Source: JAUXFS01 sp050329575 (GTDB lineage: Bacteria > Pseudomonadota > Alphaproteobacteria > Rhodospirillales > Defluviicoccaceae). From it: a stretch of 64,000 bases of DNA. The stretch is from contig JBHJOP010000009.1 of NCBI GenBank assembly GCA_050329575.1, positions 1-64,000 of the forward strand. Direction: 5' to 3'. The translations under genes and the position numbers were made by a program. The notes below the pieces were generated by a model. It searched no databases. It worked only from the letters and a program-made list of their open reading frames with translations, and was not told the DNA's origin. Each line of letters opens with the position of its first letter. The stretch's first letter is position 1. Positions 36,627-44,856 of the stretch are shown one piece after another.

Positions 36627-37928
36627 ATGATCAAGGACTACCTTCCGCGCACCCTTCTCGGCCGTTCGCTGCTGATCGTGGTGACGCCACTGATCGTCCT
36701 GCAGGTGGTCTCCGGCTACATCTTCTATGCCAGCCACTGGAACCAGGTGAGCAAACAGCTGGCGATGGGGCTGGCGGGTGACGTGGCGGCGCTGGTCGAA
36801 GCGGTCCGCCGCTATCCCGACCCCGAAAGTCGGCGCTGGCTCTTCGATGTCGCAGCGCGCGCGATGGAGATCGAGGCCTCGGTCGAAGAGGGCGGGATCC
36901 TGCCGCCGCCGCTGCCCAATTTCACCGACCTCGAGAACGAGCTGCGCCGGGCCTTGCGCGACCGGGTGGGCAAGCCGAACACCGTCGACGCGCGGACGCG
37001 GAAGGGGTTCGTGGTCGTCCGGATACAGATGCCCGATCACGTGCTGACGGTGGTGACGCCACGCCACCGGCTGTTCAGTCCGACGATCTACGTCTTCGTG
37101 CTGTGGACGGTGGGGGGAACGCTGATCCTGCTTGGCGTGGCGACGATGTTCATGCGCGATCAGGTTCGCCCGGTCCTGCGCCTCGCCCGCGCGGCCGAGG
37201 AGTTCGGCAAGGGGCGGGACGTGCCCAGCTTCAAGCCGGAAGGGGCCTGGGAGGTGCGCCGGGCGGCGACCGCCTTCGTCGCCATGCGGTCGCGCATCCT
37301 CCGCCAGATCAACCAGCGCACCGAGATGCTGGCCGGCGTCTCCCACGATCTGCGCACACCGCTGACCCGGATGAAGCTGCAACTGGCGATGATGGGGGAG
37401 GGCGAGGGGGTGGCGGCGCTCCGCGAGGACGTCGCCGAGATGGAGCGGATGCTCGAAGGCTATCTCGCCTTCGCGCGCGGCGAGGGGCGCGAGCAACCCG
37501 AACCCACCGACGTCGCGTTGCTGCTCGACGAGGCGGTGCGGCAGGCCCGTCGCAAGGGCGGCATCATCGAGCTCCACACGGAAGGCGAATGCCGTGTGCG
37601 GCTGCGTCCCAACGCCTTTCTGCGCTGTGTCACCAACCTTCTCGACAACGCGCAGCGGCACGCCGGCCATGTCCGGGTCAGTGCCCGTAAGCGCATGCAC
37701 GGCGTCGAGGTCGTCATCGACGACGACGGTCCCGGCATACCGGTCGACAAGCGCGAGGACGTGTTCAAGCCGTTCTTTCGCCTCGAGGGCTCGCGCAACC
37801 CGGTCACAGGCGGTGTCGGCCTCGGGCTGACCATCGCGCGGGACGTGGTTCGCGGCCACGGCGGCGACATCTTCCTCGGAACGTCCCCGCAGGGAGGCCT
37901 AAGGGTCCGGCTGCGGCTTCCTCGGTAG
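36627..37928 (+). CDS. Sensor histidine kinase (EnvZ-like)
   Basis: 433-residue membrane kinase. TM1 covers about 12-34, a periplasmic region about 35-150, TM2 about 153-175 and HAMP about 176-228. The phosphoacceptor is His240 in GVSHDLRTPLTRMKLQL. The ATPase domain has N-box NLLDNAQRHAG, G1 DDDGPGIP and G2 GVGLGLTIARDVV. The architecture is that of EnvZ-type sensors. The response regulator directly upstream is its probable partner; the stimulus is unknown. Confidence 0.93.
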   Translation: MIKDYLPRTLLGRSLLIVVTPLIVLQVVSGYIFYASHWNQVSKQLAMGLAGDVAALVEAVRRYPDPESRRWLFDVAARAMEIEASVEEGGILPPPLPNFTDLENELRRALRDRVGKPNTVDARTRKGFVVVRIQMPDHVLTVVTPRHRLFSPTIYVFVLWTVGGTLILLGVATMFMRDQVRPVLRLARAAEEFGKGRDVPSFKPEGAWEVRRAATAFVAMRSRILRQINQRTEMLAGVSHDLRTPLTRMKLQLAMMGEGEGVAALREDVAEMERMLEGYLAFARGEGREQPEPTDVALLLDEAVRQARRKGGIIELHTEGECRVRLRPNAFLRCVTNLLDNAQRHAGHVRVSARKRMHGVEVVIDDDGPGIPVDKREDVFKPFFRLEGSRNPVTGGVGLGLTIARDVVRGHGGDIFLGTSPQGGLRVRLRLPR

Positions 37929-37966
37929 CACCAGCGACCGAGGGTCGACGGCGGTCGCTCGATGGC

Positions 37967-38158
37967 TCAAGCGCGCGACAATGGTGCCGCTCGCCGGGAA
38001 CCATCTGACGGCGCCGACGCGGACGAGCCACATCCGACCATCTCGGCGATCTCTTGTTCGCTCAGATCGGCCAAATGATCGATGGCCGCGACCCACTCAT
38101 GCAGATTGCGCCAGTCATGACGGCACAGGACGCGGCCCAGCCGCTGAAGGTTGTTCAT
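37967..38158 (-). CDS. Hypothetical small protein (63 aa)
   Basis: Begins MNNLQRLGRVLCRHDWRNLHEWVAAIDHLADLSEQEIAEMVG, a plausible helical and acidic domain, and ends in a Ser/Ala-rich tail. A GGGAG lies 8 bases before the ATG at 38158. The WV-AIDHLADLSEQEIAEM stretch recalls short DUF1127-like helices, but the match is too weak to name. It is convergent with the histidine kinase gene. Confidence 0.4.
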   Translation of the reverse strand: MNNLQRLGRVLCRHDWRNLHEWVAAIDHLADLSEQEIAEMVGCGSSASAPSDGSRRAAPLSRA

Positions 38159-38663
38159 GTCGGTCTCCCACTCAAGCCTGAACGGGCAACTCCGGACCTG
38201 CAAGCAACCACCGCCGCAGGCCCGGATCGGGGAAAACACACCCTCCGACGGCGCTCACCAGCCACCGAAGGCAGGCCTTGACGGTGGTTTCCCACCGCGA
38301 CCTGTCCACCGCACGCCACCCCCGCGACGCGCTTCGGCTCGGCGACGAGCACGTTGGGAGAGGATCGACCTTCGGCTGAGCCAGATCAAGCCAACTGCGC
38401 GGATGTAACGCAACCTGTTGTGAGTCATCGACGAACTCGTCCAACATGAGGGACGACACGGCTGCCGATCGTTGCAATTGGGCGAATCGGAGCCCGTTCG
38501 CCGTCGACGCCGCGGCCGGGACCGTGATCGAGCTGGCCGATCGCACCCAAACCATCGCCGGCCGATCGGGATCGAAAGGCGAGCCCCTGCCGCCTGAGGC
38601 CCAGCGGCGGACCGGCGGACGGGATCAAGGCGGCGGGGCGCGTTCCGCGCCGCCGCCGCGCCG
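38159..38663. other. 505 bp without a supported gene
   Basis: Several overlapping open frames exist on both strands, but none has a convincing start, ribosome-binding site or recognisable protein. The CoA-transferase end of the region holds a GC-rich hairpin described separately. The small-protein promoter is presumably in the left part. I see no tRNA or obvious repeat. Confidence 0.6.
38637..38651 (-). terminator. Candidate terminator hairpin after CoA-transferase operon
   Basis: GGCGCG-TTC-CGCGCC stem-loop 12 bases past the stop of the minus-strand CoA-transferase gene. It lacks a following U-tract, so termination is only inferred from position and stem strength. Confidence 0.35.
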
Positions 38664-39881
38664 TCAGATCACCCGCATCTTCCGCAGCTCCCCCAGTCGC
38701 TGGTCGGAGATCCCAAGAAGGGACTTGAGCACCTCGTCGGTGTGCTGGCCGAGCTTCGGGCCCAGGTGTTTGATGCGGCCGGGAGTCGCCGACAGGCGTG
38801 GCACCACATTGGGGACGATGATCGTTTCGCCGACGTCCTCGTCGTCGAAAGCGACCATGTTGCGCCGGGCGTGGTACTGGCGGTTGGCGAAGATGTCGCG
38901 GATGTTGTTCAGGGGGCCGGCCGGCGCCCCGTGGGCGGTGCATCGTTCCAGCACTTCGTCGCGGCTGAGCGAGCCGCACCAGTCGCGGACGATCTCGTTG
39001 ACGTCGTGGCGGTTGGCGAGCCGCTCCGACTGCAGACCGTAGAGGCTGCTCGACGCCAGCTCCGGCCGCCCCATGGCGTCGGCGAGGCGCGCGAACAGCT
39101 TGTCGGTGGTGCAGGCGATCGCCACCCAGCCGCCATCCCTGGTCGGGAAGTGGCCGTAAGGGCAGGCGCTCTCGATATGCGGTCCGTGGCGTTCGCGCAC
39201 CGTCCCGAACATCGCGTAGTCCGGTGCCAACTCTTCGGTACAGCGGAACACCGACTCGTAGAGGGCGGAGTCGATGTACTGCCCGCGGCCGGTCCTCTCC
39301 TTGTAGCGCAGTGCCATCAGCACCCCGGCACAACCGTAGAGACCGGAGAGATAGTCGCCGAGGGTAGTCGATCCCGGCGTTACCGGGGTCCCCTTTGGCA
39401 TCCCCGAGAGATAGGCGATGCCGCCGACCGCGTGGGCGATGCGGGCGAATCCGGGGCGATTCCTGTAGGGACCGGTCTGTCCGTATCCGGACACGCGTAG
39501 CATGATCAGGCCCGGATTGATCTCGCGCAGCGCTTCCCAGCCGATTCCCCACTTCTCGAGCGTGCCAGGGCGGAAGTTCTCGCAGATGATGTCGGTTTTC
39601 GCAGCCAGTCCCTTGAACAGCTCGACCCCTTCCGGTCGGTGCAGATCGATGGTCACCGACTTCTTGTTGCGGGCTTCGCTGAGCCAGGTCAGCGTGTCGC
39701 CCCGCTGAGTCGGGGTGCCGAAGTGGCGGCAGGGATCGCCGCCGATCGGGTGTTCCACCTTCAGTACCTCGGCGCCGAACTCGCCGAGGATCGCCGCGCA
39801 GTAAGGGGCGGCGATGATGGTAGCGACATCGATGACGCGGAGCCCCTCAAGGGGCAACTTGCTCTTCTGGTCGTCACTCAT
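38664..39881 (-). CDS. Family III CoA-transferase, succinyl-CoA:malate/citramalate CoA-transferase-like (Smt-type, first subunit)
   Basis: 405-residue CaiB/BaiF-fold enzyme that moves CoA between acids via an aspartyl-CoA mixed anhydride; the catalytic aspartate is Asp176 in TTLGDYLSGLYG. Other family blocks are LGEFGAEVLKVEHPIGGDP, ARNKKSVTIDL and ENFRPGTLEKWG. It is encoded 33 bp after a second, similar transferase, like smtA and smtB of Chloroflexus, whose heteromer activates malate and citramalate. The neighbouring mct-, meh- and mcl-like genes support that role. Generic formyl-CoA or other CoA-transferase activity is the alternative. Confidence 0.75.
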   Translation of the reverse strand: MSDDQKSKLPLEGLRVIDVATIIAAPYCAAILGEFGAEVLKVEHPIGGDPCRHFGTPTQRGDTLTWLSEARNKKSVTIDLHRPEGVELFKGLAAKTDIICENFRPGTLEKWGIGWEALREINPGLIMLRVSGYGQTGPYRNRPGFARIAHAVGGIAYLSGMPKGTPVTPGSTTLGDYLSGLYGCAGVLMALRYKERTGRGQYIDSALYESVFRCTEELAPDYAMFGTVRERHGPHIESACPYGHFPTRDGGWVAIACTTDKLFARLADAMGRPELASSSLYGLQSERLANRHDVNEIVRDWCGSLSRDEVLERCTAHGAPAGPLNNIRDIFANRQYHARRNMVAFDDEDVGETIIVPNVVPRLSATPGRIKHLGPKLGQHTDEVLKSLLGISDQRLGELRKMRVI

Positions 39882-39914
39882 GGTTCACCTTGGATGAGCG
39901 CACCGGGCACGGTG

Positions 39915-41222
39915 TCAGATGATTTTCTTCTGGCGCAGATTGGCGATCTCCGCCGCGGACAGGTCGAGGAGTTCCCGCATCACCTCGTAGGTGGCGTTTC
40001 CGAGCGGCGGCCCGAGATTGCTGATCCGGCCCGGCGTCTCCGAAAGGGTCGGCACCACGGCTGGAACCACTACCTCGCCCAACCCTGGTTCCTCGAGCCT
40101 CTCCAGATTGCCCCGCGCCTTGAAGTGCTCGTCCTCGAAGATGTCGGCGATGCTGTTGAGCTTGCCGATCGGCACCTGCCCGGCGAGGCACTTCGCCATC
40201 AACTCGTCGCGGGTGAGACTGCCGGTCCACTCGATGACGATCCGGTTCACGTCGTCGCGGGCGGCGAGTCGCACCCGCTGGTTGCCGTAGAGACCGCTCG
40301 ATGCGAGTTCGGGACGCTCCATCACTTCGGCCAGGCGCTCGAACATCTTGTCCGTGGTGCAGGCGATCGCCACCCACTTGTCGTCCTTGGTGCGGAAGTG
40401 GCCGTGCGGAACGGCGACGAAGCTGCCCGAGCCCTCGCGTTCGCGGATCTTGCCGAACAGACCGTAAGCGGCGGCGAGTTCGTCCATTTGCCGGAACACC
40501 GCCTCGTAGATGCCGATGTCGATGAACTGTCCCTCTCCGGTCTGCTCCTTGTGCCGCAGCGCCATCATGACGCCGATCACGCCGTAGAGGCTCGACATGT
40601 AGTCGCCGAGCGGAGCGGTCCCCGGAACGACCGGCGTCTCACCGGGAAACCCGCAAAGGTAAGACAAACCACCGATCGCGTGGGCGATGTGGGAGAACCC
40701 GGGGCGACGGCGGTAGGGACCGGTCTGGCCGTAACCGGAAACGCGCAGCATCACCAGTCCGGGATTGGCCTTGCTGAGCACCGTCCAGCCCAGGCCCCAC
40801 TCCTCCATGGTGCCGGGTCGGAAGTTCTCGATCACCACGTCGGCCTTCCTGACCAGCTTGATGAACAGTTCGACACCCGCCGGCTGGCGCAGATCGATGG
40901 TAACCGACTTCTTGTTGCGTGCCTCCGACAGCCACGCCAACGTCGCGTCGTGGCGCTTGCTCGAGGTCCCGAACCGGCGCATCGGATCGCCGGCGATCGG
41001 ATGCTCGACCTTCAGCACCTCGGCGCCGAACTCGCCCATCATCGACGCGGCATATGGCCCGGCGAGGAAGGTCCCGACGTCGATCACCCGGATGCCGGCG
41101 AGCGGCAGATCGCCCGGGCGCGCTTCGGCGAGCGGGGTCGGCGCGCCTTCCGCGTTGCCCTCCCCGCGTCCGGCCTTGCCGGCGCCCTTCTTCCCCGCGT
41201 CGTCCTTTTTCTCGGTTTGCAC
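39915..41222 (-). CDS. Family III CoA-transferase, succinyl-CoA:malate/citramalate CoA-transferase-like (Smt-type, second subunit)
   Basis: 435-residue homologue of its downstream neighbour, catalytic Asp207 in APLGDYMSSLYG. Shared blocks include GEFGAEVLKVEHPIAGDP and SGYGQTGPYRRRPGF. I chose the GTG at 41222, preceded by AGGGAGG with good spacing. That leaves an unusual 40-residue Lys/Gly/Ala-rich N-terminal extension before LAGIRVIDVGTF, probably disordered. The pair is inferred to form a heteromeric Smt-type enzyme transferring CoA from succinyl-CoA to malate or citramalate. Confidence 0.75.
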   Translation of the reverse strand: MQTEKKDDAGKKGAGKAGRGEGNAEGAPTPLAEARPGDLPLAGIRVIDVGTFLAGPYAASMMGEFGAEVLKVEHPIAGDPMRRFGTSSKRHDATLAWLSEARNKKSVTIDLRQPAGVELFIKLVRKADVVIENFRPGTMEEWGLGWTVLSKANPGLVMLRVSGYGQTGPYRRRPGFSHIAHAIGGLSYLCGFPGETPVVPGTAPLGDYMSSLYGVIGVMMALRHKEQTGEGQFIDIGIYEAVFRQMDELAAAYGLFGKIREREGSGSFVAVPHGHFRTKDDKWVAIACTTDKMFERLAEVMERPELASSGLYGNQRVRLAARDDVNRIVIEWTGSLTRDELMAKCLAGQVPIGKLNSIADIFEDEHFKARGNLERLEEPGLGEVVVPAVVPTLSETPGRISNLGPPLGNATYEVMRELLDLSAAEIANLRQKKII

Positions 41223-41431
41223 CTGCCCCTCCCTGTCGACGTTCTGAACGACCGCCCCCGGCCCGACGGCTACGCCCCTGCAAGCCCGAAACCCGAGTGT
41301 GATCATTCCCGTGCGGCGGCACCCTAACAGGTTTCCCCTCCGGGATCCATACTCCAGAGATCGAAATGGCACCAGATCCGCTGTGATTTTCTGTGCTTTC
41401 CCCATCTATTGCCGGGGAATGCTGTTCTTGG

Positions 41432-41454
41432 TACAAGGCGGTATACAAGGCGGT
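41432..41454. repeat. 11-bp direct repeats in divergent CoA-transferase promoter region
   Basis: TACAAGGCGGT occurs at 41432-41442 and 41444-41454, 12 bp apart, close to one helical turn. The position is between the divergent Smt-type (start 41222) and Mct-type (start 41584) genes. A CTTG-GTA-CAAG palindrome (41427-41437) overlaps the first copy. These look like binding sites for an unidentified regulator. Confidence 0.7.
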
Positions 41455-41583
41455 CGGGGGGTGCGGCGGTCATGCCTCCGTCGCTAGGGAAATGTCGCCT
41501 GAGGCGGGATGTGTCTGTCCGCGACGGTTGTCGTGATCGGCGGGCACACCGGAACCGCAGTTGATTTTTCGGGGGAGTGACTG

Positions 41584-42816
41584 ATGAACCTCTTGCTCAA
41601 AGGGATCCGCGTGGTCGAGGGATCGGCGTTCGTCGCCGCTCCGTTCTGCGGAATGACGCTGGCCCAGCAAGGCGCCGACGTGATTCGTTTCGACCCGATC
41701 GGCGGCGGATTGGACAACAATCGCTGGCCCCTGACCCACGACGGCAAGAGCCTCTACTGGGTGGGCCTCAACAAGGGCAAGCGGTCGATCGCGGTGAATA
41801 CCCGAGAACCGGAGGGCCAGGAGGTGATCGCCAACCTGATCACGGCGCCCGACGAAGGCGGCGGCATCTTCCTCACCAATTTTCCCGCCAGTGGCTGGAT
41901 GGGTTACGAGAGCCTGAAGAAGCGCCGGTCGGATCTGATCATGATGAACCTGTTCGGCAACCCGGACGGCAGTTCGGCGGTGGACTACACCGTCAACTGC
42001 GCCATCGGCATTCCCTTCGCCACCGGTCCCGAACACGGCAACAAGCCGGTCAATCCCGTCAACCATGTGCTGCCGGCGTGGGACGCGATCACCGGCATGA
42101 CCGCGGCGATGGGCATCGTCGGGGCCGAGCGCCATCGGCGGATGACCGGAGAGGGCCAGTACATCAGACTTGCGCTGTCCGACGTCGCCATCGCCATGGT
42201 CGGAAACCTCGGCTTGATCGCCGAGGCGCAGATCAACAAGGAAGATCACTACTCGTTCGGGAACTACCTCTACGGCGCCTATGGCCGGGAGTTTGGTACC
42301 AAGGACGACCGTTACGTCTATGTCGTCGCCATCACCAAACGCCAGTGGGCCGCGCTCCTCAAGGCGACCGGGACGCGTGACAAGATGGAACTCATCGGGC
42401 CGCTGTTGGGCGTCGATCTCAGCAAGGAGGGCGACCGTTTCAAGGCGCGGGACGCGATCTCGGCGGTGTTGCAGCCATGGTTCGCGGAACGCGCTCTCGA
42501 CGAGGTGCAGCGGACCTTCGAGGGCTCCGGCGTCTGCTGGGGGCCATACCAGACCTTTCGCCAGATGGTCGAGAACGATCCCCGCTGCTCGATCGAGAAC
42601 CCGATGTTCAGCGAGGTCGAGCAACCAGGAATCGGCAGGCACCTGGTGCCGGGCTCGCCGCTGCAGTTCAGCGGCCTTGCGCGGGTACCGCCGAGCCGGG
42701 CGCCGCTGCTGGGCGAGCATACCGACGAGATCCTCTCCGAGATCCTTGGATTGAGCGACGGCCAGATCGGCAAGCTGCACGACAGCGGCATCGTCGCCGG
42801 ACCGCCAAAGGGCTGA
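41584..42816 (+). CDS. mct: Mesaconyl-CoA C1-C4 CoA-transferase-like protein
   Basis: 410-residue family III CoA-transferase, distinct in sequence from the two Smt-like neighbours. From memory of the family it resembles Chloroflexus Mct strongly: RVVEGSAFVAAPFCGMTLAQ near the start, ADVIRFDPIGGGLD, VNHVLPAWDAITG with catalytic Asp167, GNYLYGAYGREF, and IENPMFSEVEQPGIGRHL near the end. Mct moves CoA intramolecularly from C1 to C4 of mesaconate. It lies 10 bp before the hydratase-like gene that would use its product. Confidence 0.85.
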   Translation: MNLLLKGIRVVEGSAFVAAPFCGMTLAQQGADVIRFDPIGGGLDNNRWPLTHDGKSLYWVGLNKGKRSIAVNTREPEGQEVIANLITAPDEGGGIFLTNFPASGWMGYESLKKRRSDLIMMNLFGNPDGSSAVDYTVNCAIGIPFATGPEHGNKPVNPVNHVLPAWDAITGMTAAMGIVGAERHRRMTGEGQYIRLALSDVAIAMVGNLGLIAEAQINKEDHYSFGNYLYGAYGREFGTKDDRYVYVVAITKRQWAALLKATGTRDKMELIGPLLGVDLSKEGDRFKARDAISAVLQPWFAERALDEVQRTFEGSGVCWGPYQTFRQMVENDPRCSIENPMFSEVEQPGIGRHLVPGSPLQFSGLARVPPSRAPLLGEHTDEILSEILGLSDGQIGKLHDSGIVAGPPKG

Positions 42817-42826
42817 CGGACCGACC

Positions 42827-43675
42827 ATGAACGAAGAAGCGAACCCCTACGCCCGCTGGGTCGGCAACACCGAGATCGTCGAGGACGAGATCACCGCAGC
42901 GCCGGCACGAAGTGTCGCGGCGCTTCTCGACGATGCCGAGACCACCTTCGAAGCGGGCTCTCCGCTGCCGCCGGTGTGGCACTGGTTCTATTTCCTTGCC
43001 AAGGTCCCGCAGTCGAAGCTGGGAGTGGACGGCCATCCCCTGCGCGGCGGGTTCATGCCGCCGATCGAACTGCCGCGAAGGATGTTCGCAGGTGCCCGCA
43101 TGCGCTTCGCGACGCCGCTGGTGATCGGCAGGCCAGCCAGTCGCACCGGCGAGATCCGCAAGGTCTCGGAGAAGTCGGGGAAAAGCGGCAGCCTGGCGTT
43201 CGTCACCGTGGGCTACACGATCCGCCAGGGCGACGTCGTGTGCGTCGAGGAGGAACAGGACATCGTCTACCGCGAGCCCGGCGCACCCGTGCCGGCGCCG
43301 GTGCAGACTGCGTTCCCGCCGGTCGCCGAGGGGTCCTGGACGCGCACCGTCGCCCCCGATCCGCGACTCCTGTTCCGATTTTCGGCGGCCACCTTCAACG
43401 CCCATCGCATCCACTACGATCGCCGCTACGCCATGGACGAGGAGGGCTATCCCGGCCTCGTCGTCCATGGCCCGCTGACCGCGATCCTGCTGATGGAGTT
43501 GGTCCGCCACCATGCCGGCCGCGCCGTCGCCGGCTTCGAGTTCCGCGGGCTGGCGCCGCTGTTCGACCTCGCGCCGTTCCGCGTCGCGGCCACCCCCGAG
43601 GCAAGCACCGTCCGCCTCGAGGCACACGGTCCGGACGGCCGCACCGCGATGACGGCGACCGCGCAGTTGGCATAG
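42827..43675 (+). CDS. meh: Mesaconyl-C4-CoA hydratase-like (double hot-dog, HTD2/MaoC type)
   Basis: 282-residue protein with an N-terminal FAS1-type dehydratase half (LPPVWHWFYFLAKVPQSKLGVDGHP, GGFMPPIELPRRMFAG) and a C-terminal hot-dog half with the active-site block FNAHRIHYDRRYAMDEEGYPGLVVHGPL. Chloroflexus Meh, which hydrates mesaconyl-C4-CoA to citramalyl-CoA, has the same size and layout. Co-transcription with the Mct-like gene supports this assignment. General 3-hydroxyacyl dehydratase or hydratase activity cannot be ruled out. Confidence 0.78.
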   Translation: MNEEANPYARWVGNTEIVEDEITAAPARSVAALLDDAETTFEAGSPLPPVWHWFYFLAKVPQSKLGVDGHPLRGGFMPPIELPRRMFAGARMRFATPLVIGRPASRTGEIRKVSEKSGKSGSLAFVTVGYTIRQGDVVCVEEEQDIVYREPGAPVPAPVQTAFPPVAEGSWTRTVAPDPRLLFRFSAATFNAHRIHYDRRYAMDEEGYPGLVVHGPLTAILLMELVRHHAGRAVAGFEFRGLAPLFDLAPFRVAATPEASTVRLEAHGPDGRTAMTATAQLA

Positions 43676-43740
43676 CGGCGGCGCCGCTCGGAAAGGGGAG
43701 GAGAGGCGGCGCCGTTCGGCGCTGCCCCCTCGTCCCGGTC

Positions 43741-44628
43741 TCAGGCGGCGATGCCCGCCTCCATCCGGGCGATCGCCTCGGCCATCGCCACCAGACGCTT
43801 CGCGCTTTCGACGTGCAGGTTCTCGATCAGCTTGCCGTCGACCACCGCGACGCCTTCGCCCCGCTGGGCGGCGGCGGCATGGGCGGCGATGATCTTGCGC
43901 GACCACTCCACGTCTTCGGCCGGGGGGGTGAACACCCGGTTGCAGGGGCCCACCTGCTTGGGGTGGATCAGGGTCTTGCCGTCGAAGCCGAGTTCGGCCC
44001 CCTGCTGGCAGGCGTACTCGAAGCCGCCGTCGTCGTTGAGATCGAGATACACGCCATCGAGGATGACCAGTCCCGATGCGCGCGCCGCGAGCATGCAGAG
44101 GCCGAGGGAAGTGATCATCGGCAGTCGTTCGCGGGTGTGGGTGCAGTCGAGTTCCTTGGCGAGGTCGGACGTGCCCATCACCAGGCAGGCCATGCGAGGC
44201 GTCGCCGAGGCGATGCGCTCGGCCTCGAGGACGCTGCGCGGCGTCTCCATCATCGCCCAGATCGCCATCGTCTCGGGGGCGCCGTTGGCGACCATGATCG
44301 CCTCCATGTGGCGGATGGCGTCAGCGCTCTCGACCTTCGGCAGGACGATGGCATCGGCACCCGACCGCGAAGCGGCGGCGATGTCCTCGTAACCCCACGG
44401 CGTCGACAGACCGTTGACGCGAATGGTGACCTCGCGCAGCCCGTAGCCGCCGTCCTTGATGGCGTTGCACACCTGCAGTCGGGCCGAGTCCTTGGCGTCC
44501 GGGGCGACGGCGTCTTCCAGGTCGAGAATCAGCCCGTCGGCGGGAATGGCCTTGGCTTTTTCCAGCGCACGGGCATTGGAGCCCGGCATGTAGAGCAAAC
44601 TGCGACGGGGTCGTGCGGTAGCGGGCAT
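43741..44628 (-). CDS. HpcH/HpaI (CitE-like) CoA-ester lyase, malyl-/citramalyl-CoA lyase candidate
   Basis: 295-residue TIM-barrel enzyme. RSLLYMPGSNARALEKA, the metal and substrate residues LILDLEDAVAP, VRVNGL-like IRVNGLSTPWGYEDI, the central AIWAMMETPRSVL and the C-terminal GKTLIHPKQV place it in the CitE/Mcl family. It would split citramalyl-CoA to acetyl-CoA and pyruvate, or malyl-CoA to acetyl-CoA and glyoxylate. It is shorter than Chloroflexus Mcl (about 350), so a thioesterase of the Mcl2 type is a real alternative. It is convergent with the mct-meh pair. Confidence 0.8.
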   Translation of the reverse strand: MPATARPRRSLLYMPGSNARALEKAKAIPADGLILDLEDAVAPDAKDSARLQVCNAIKDGGYGLREVTIRVNGLSTPWGYEDIAAASRSGADAIVLPKVESADAIRHMEAIMVANGAPETMAIWAMMETPRSVLEAERIASATPRMACLVMGTSDLAKELDCTHTRERLPMITSLGLCMLAARASGLVILDGVYLDLNDDGGFEYACQQGAELGFDGKTLIHPKQVGPCNRVFTPPAEDVEWSRKIIAAHAAAAQRGEGVAVVDGKLIENLHVESAKRLVAMAEAIARMEAGIAA

Positions 44629-44653
44629 GGGGTTCCCCCTCCGTTCCTATCTG

Positions 44654-44669
44654 TTTTGCGACTGCAAAA
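44654..44669. promoter_or_regulatory. Palindrome TTTTGC-N4-GCAAAA upstream of the CoA-ester lyase
   Basis: Perfect 6-bp arms with a 4-bp centre, 26 bp upstream of the lyase start codon (44628). A GGAGGGGG Shine-Dalgarno lies between them. Position and symmetry suggest an operator. TTTGC/GCAAA elements recall sites of the RamB/PccR-type short-chain acyl-CoA regulators, which is inference from memory. Confidence 0.5.
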
Positions 44670-44856
44670 AGGTACTCTTGGAAGGGTCCCGCTGGCAAGT
44701 TCCAGCGAATCGGTTCGGCGGCCGTGCCGCACCGCTTCGGCTCGTCTGCGGTGTCACCGCTGCGGACAGGACTCGGGCGGCTAAGCGATGCGGGAACCGG
44801 TTTCCGCCGGCGCCGGGACCTCTCGAACGAAGGGGACGGCGCCGACGGATCCGGCC

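Noticed and set aside
38172..38555. Possible 127-aa minus-strand gene before the CoA-transferases
   Set aside because: No start signal or recognisable fold; composition is like non-coding shadow frames.
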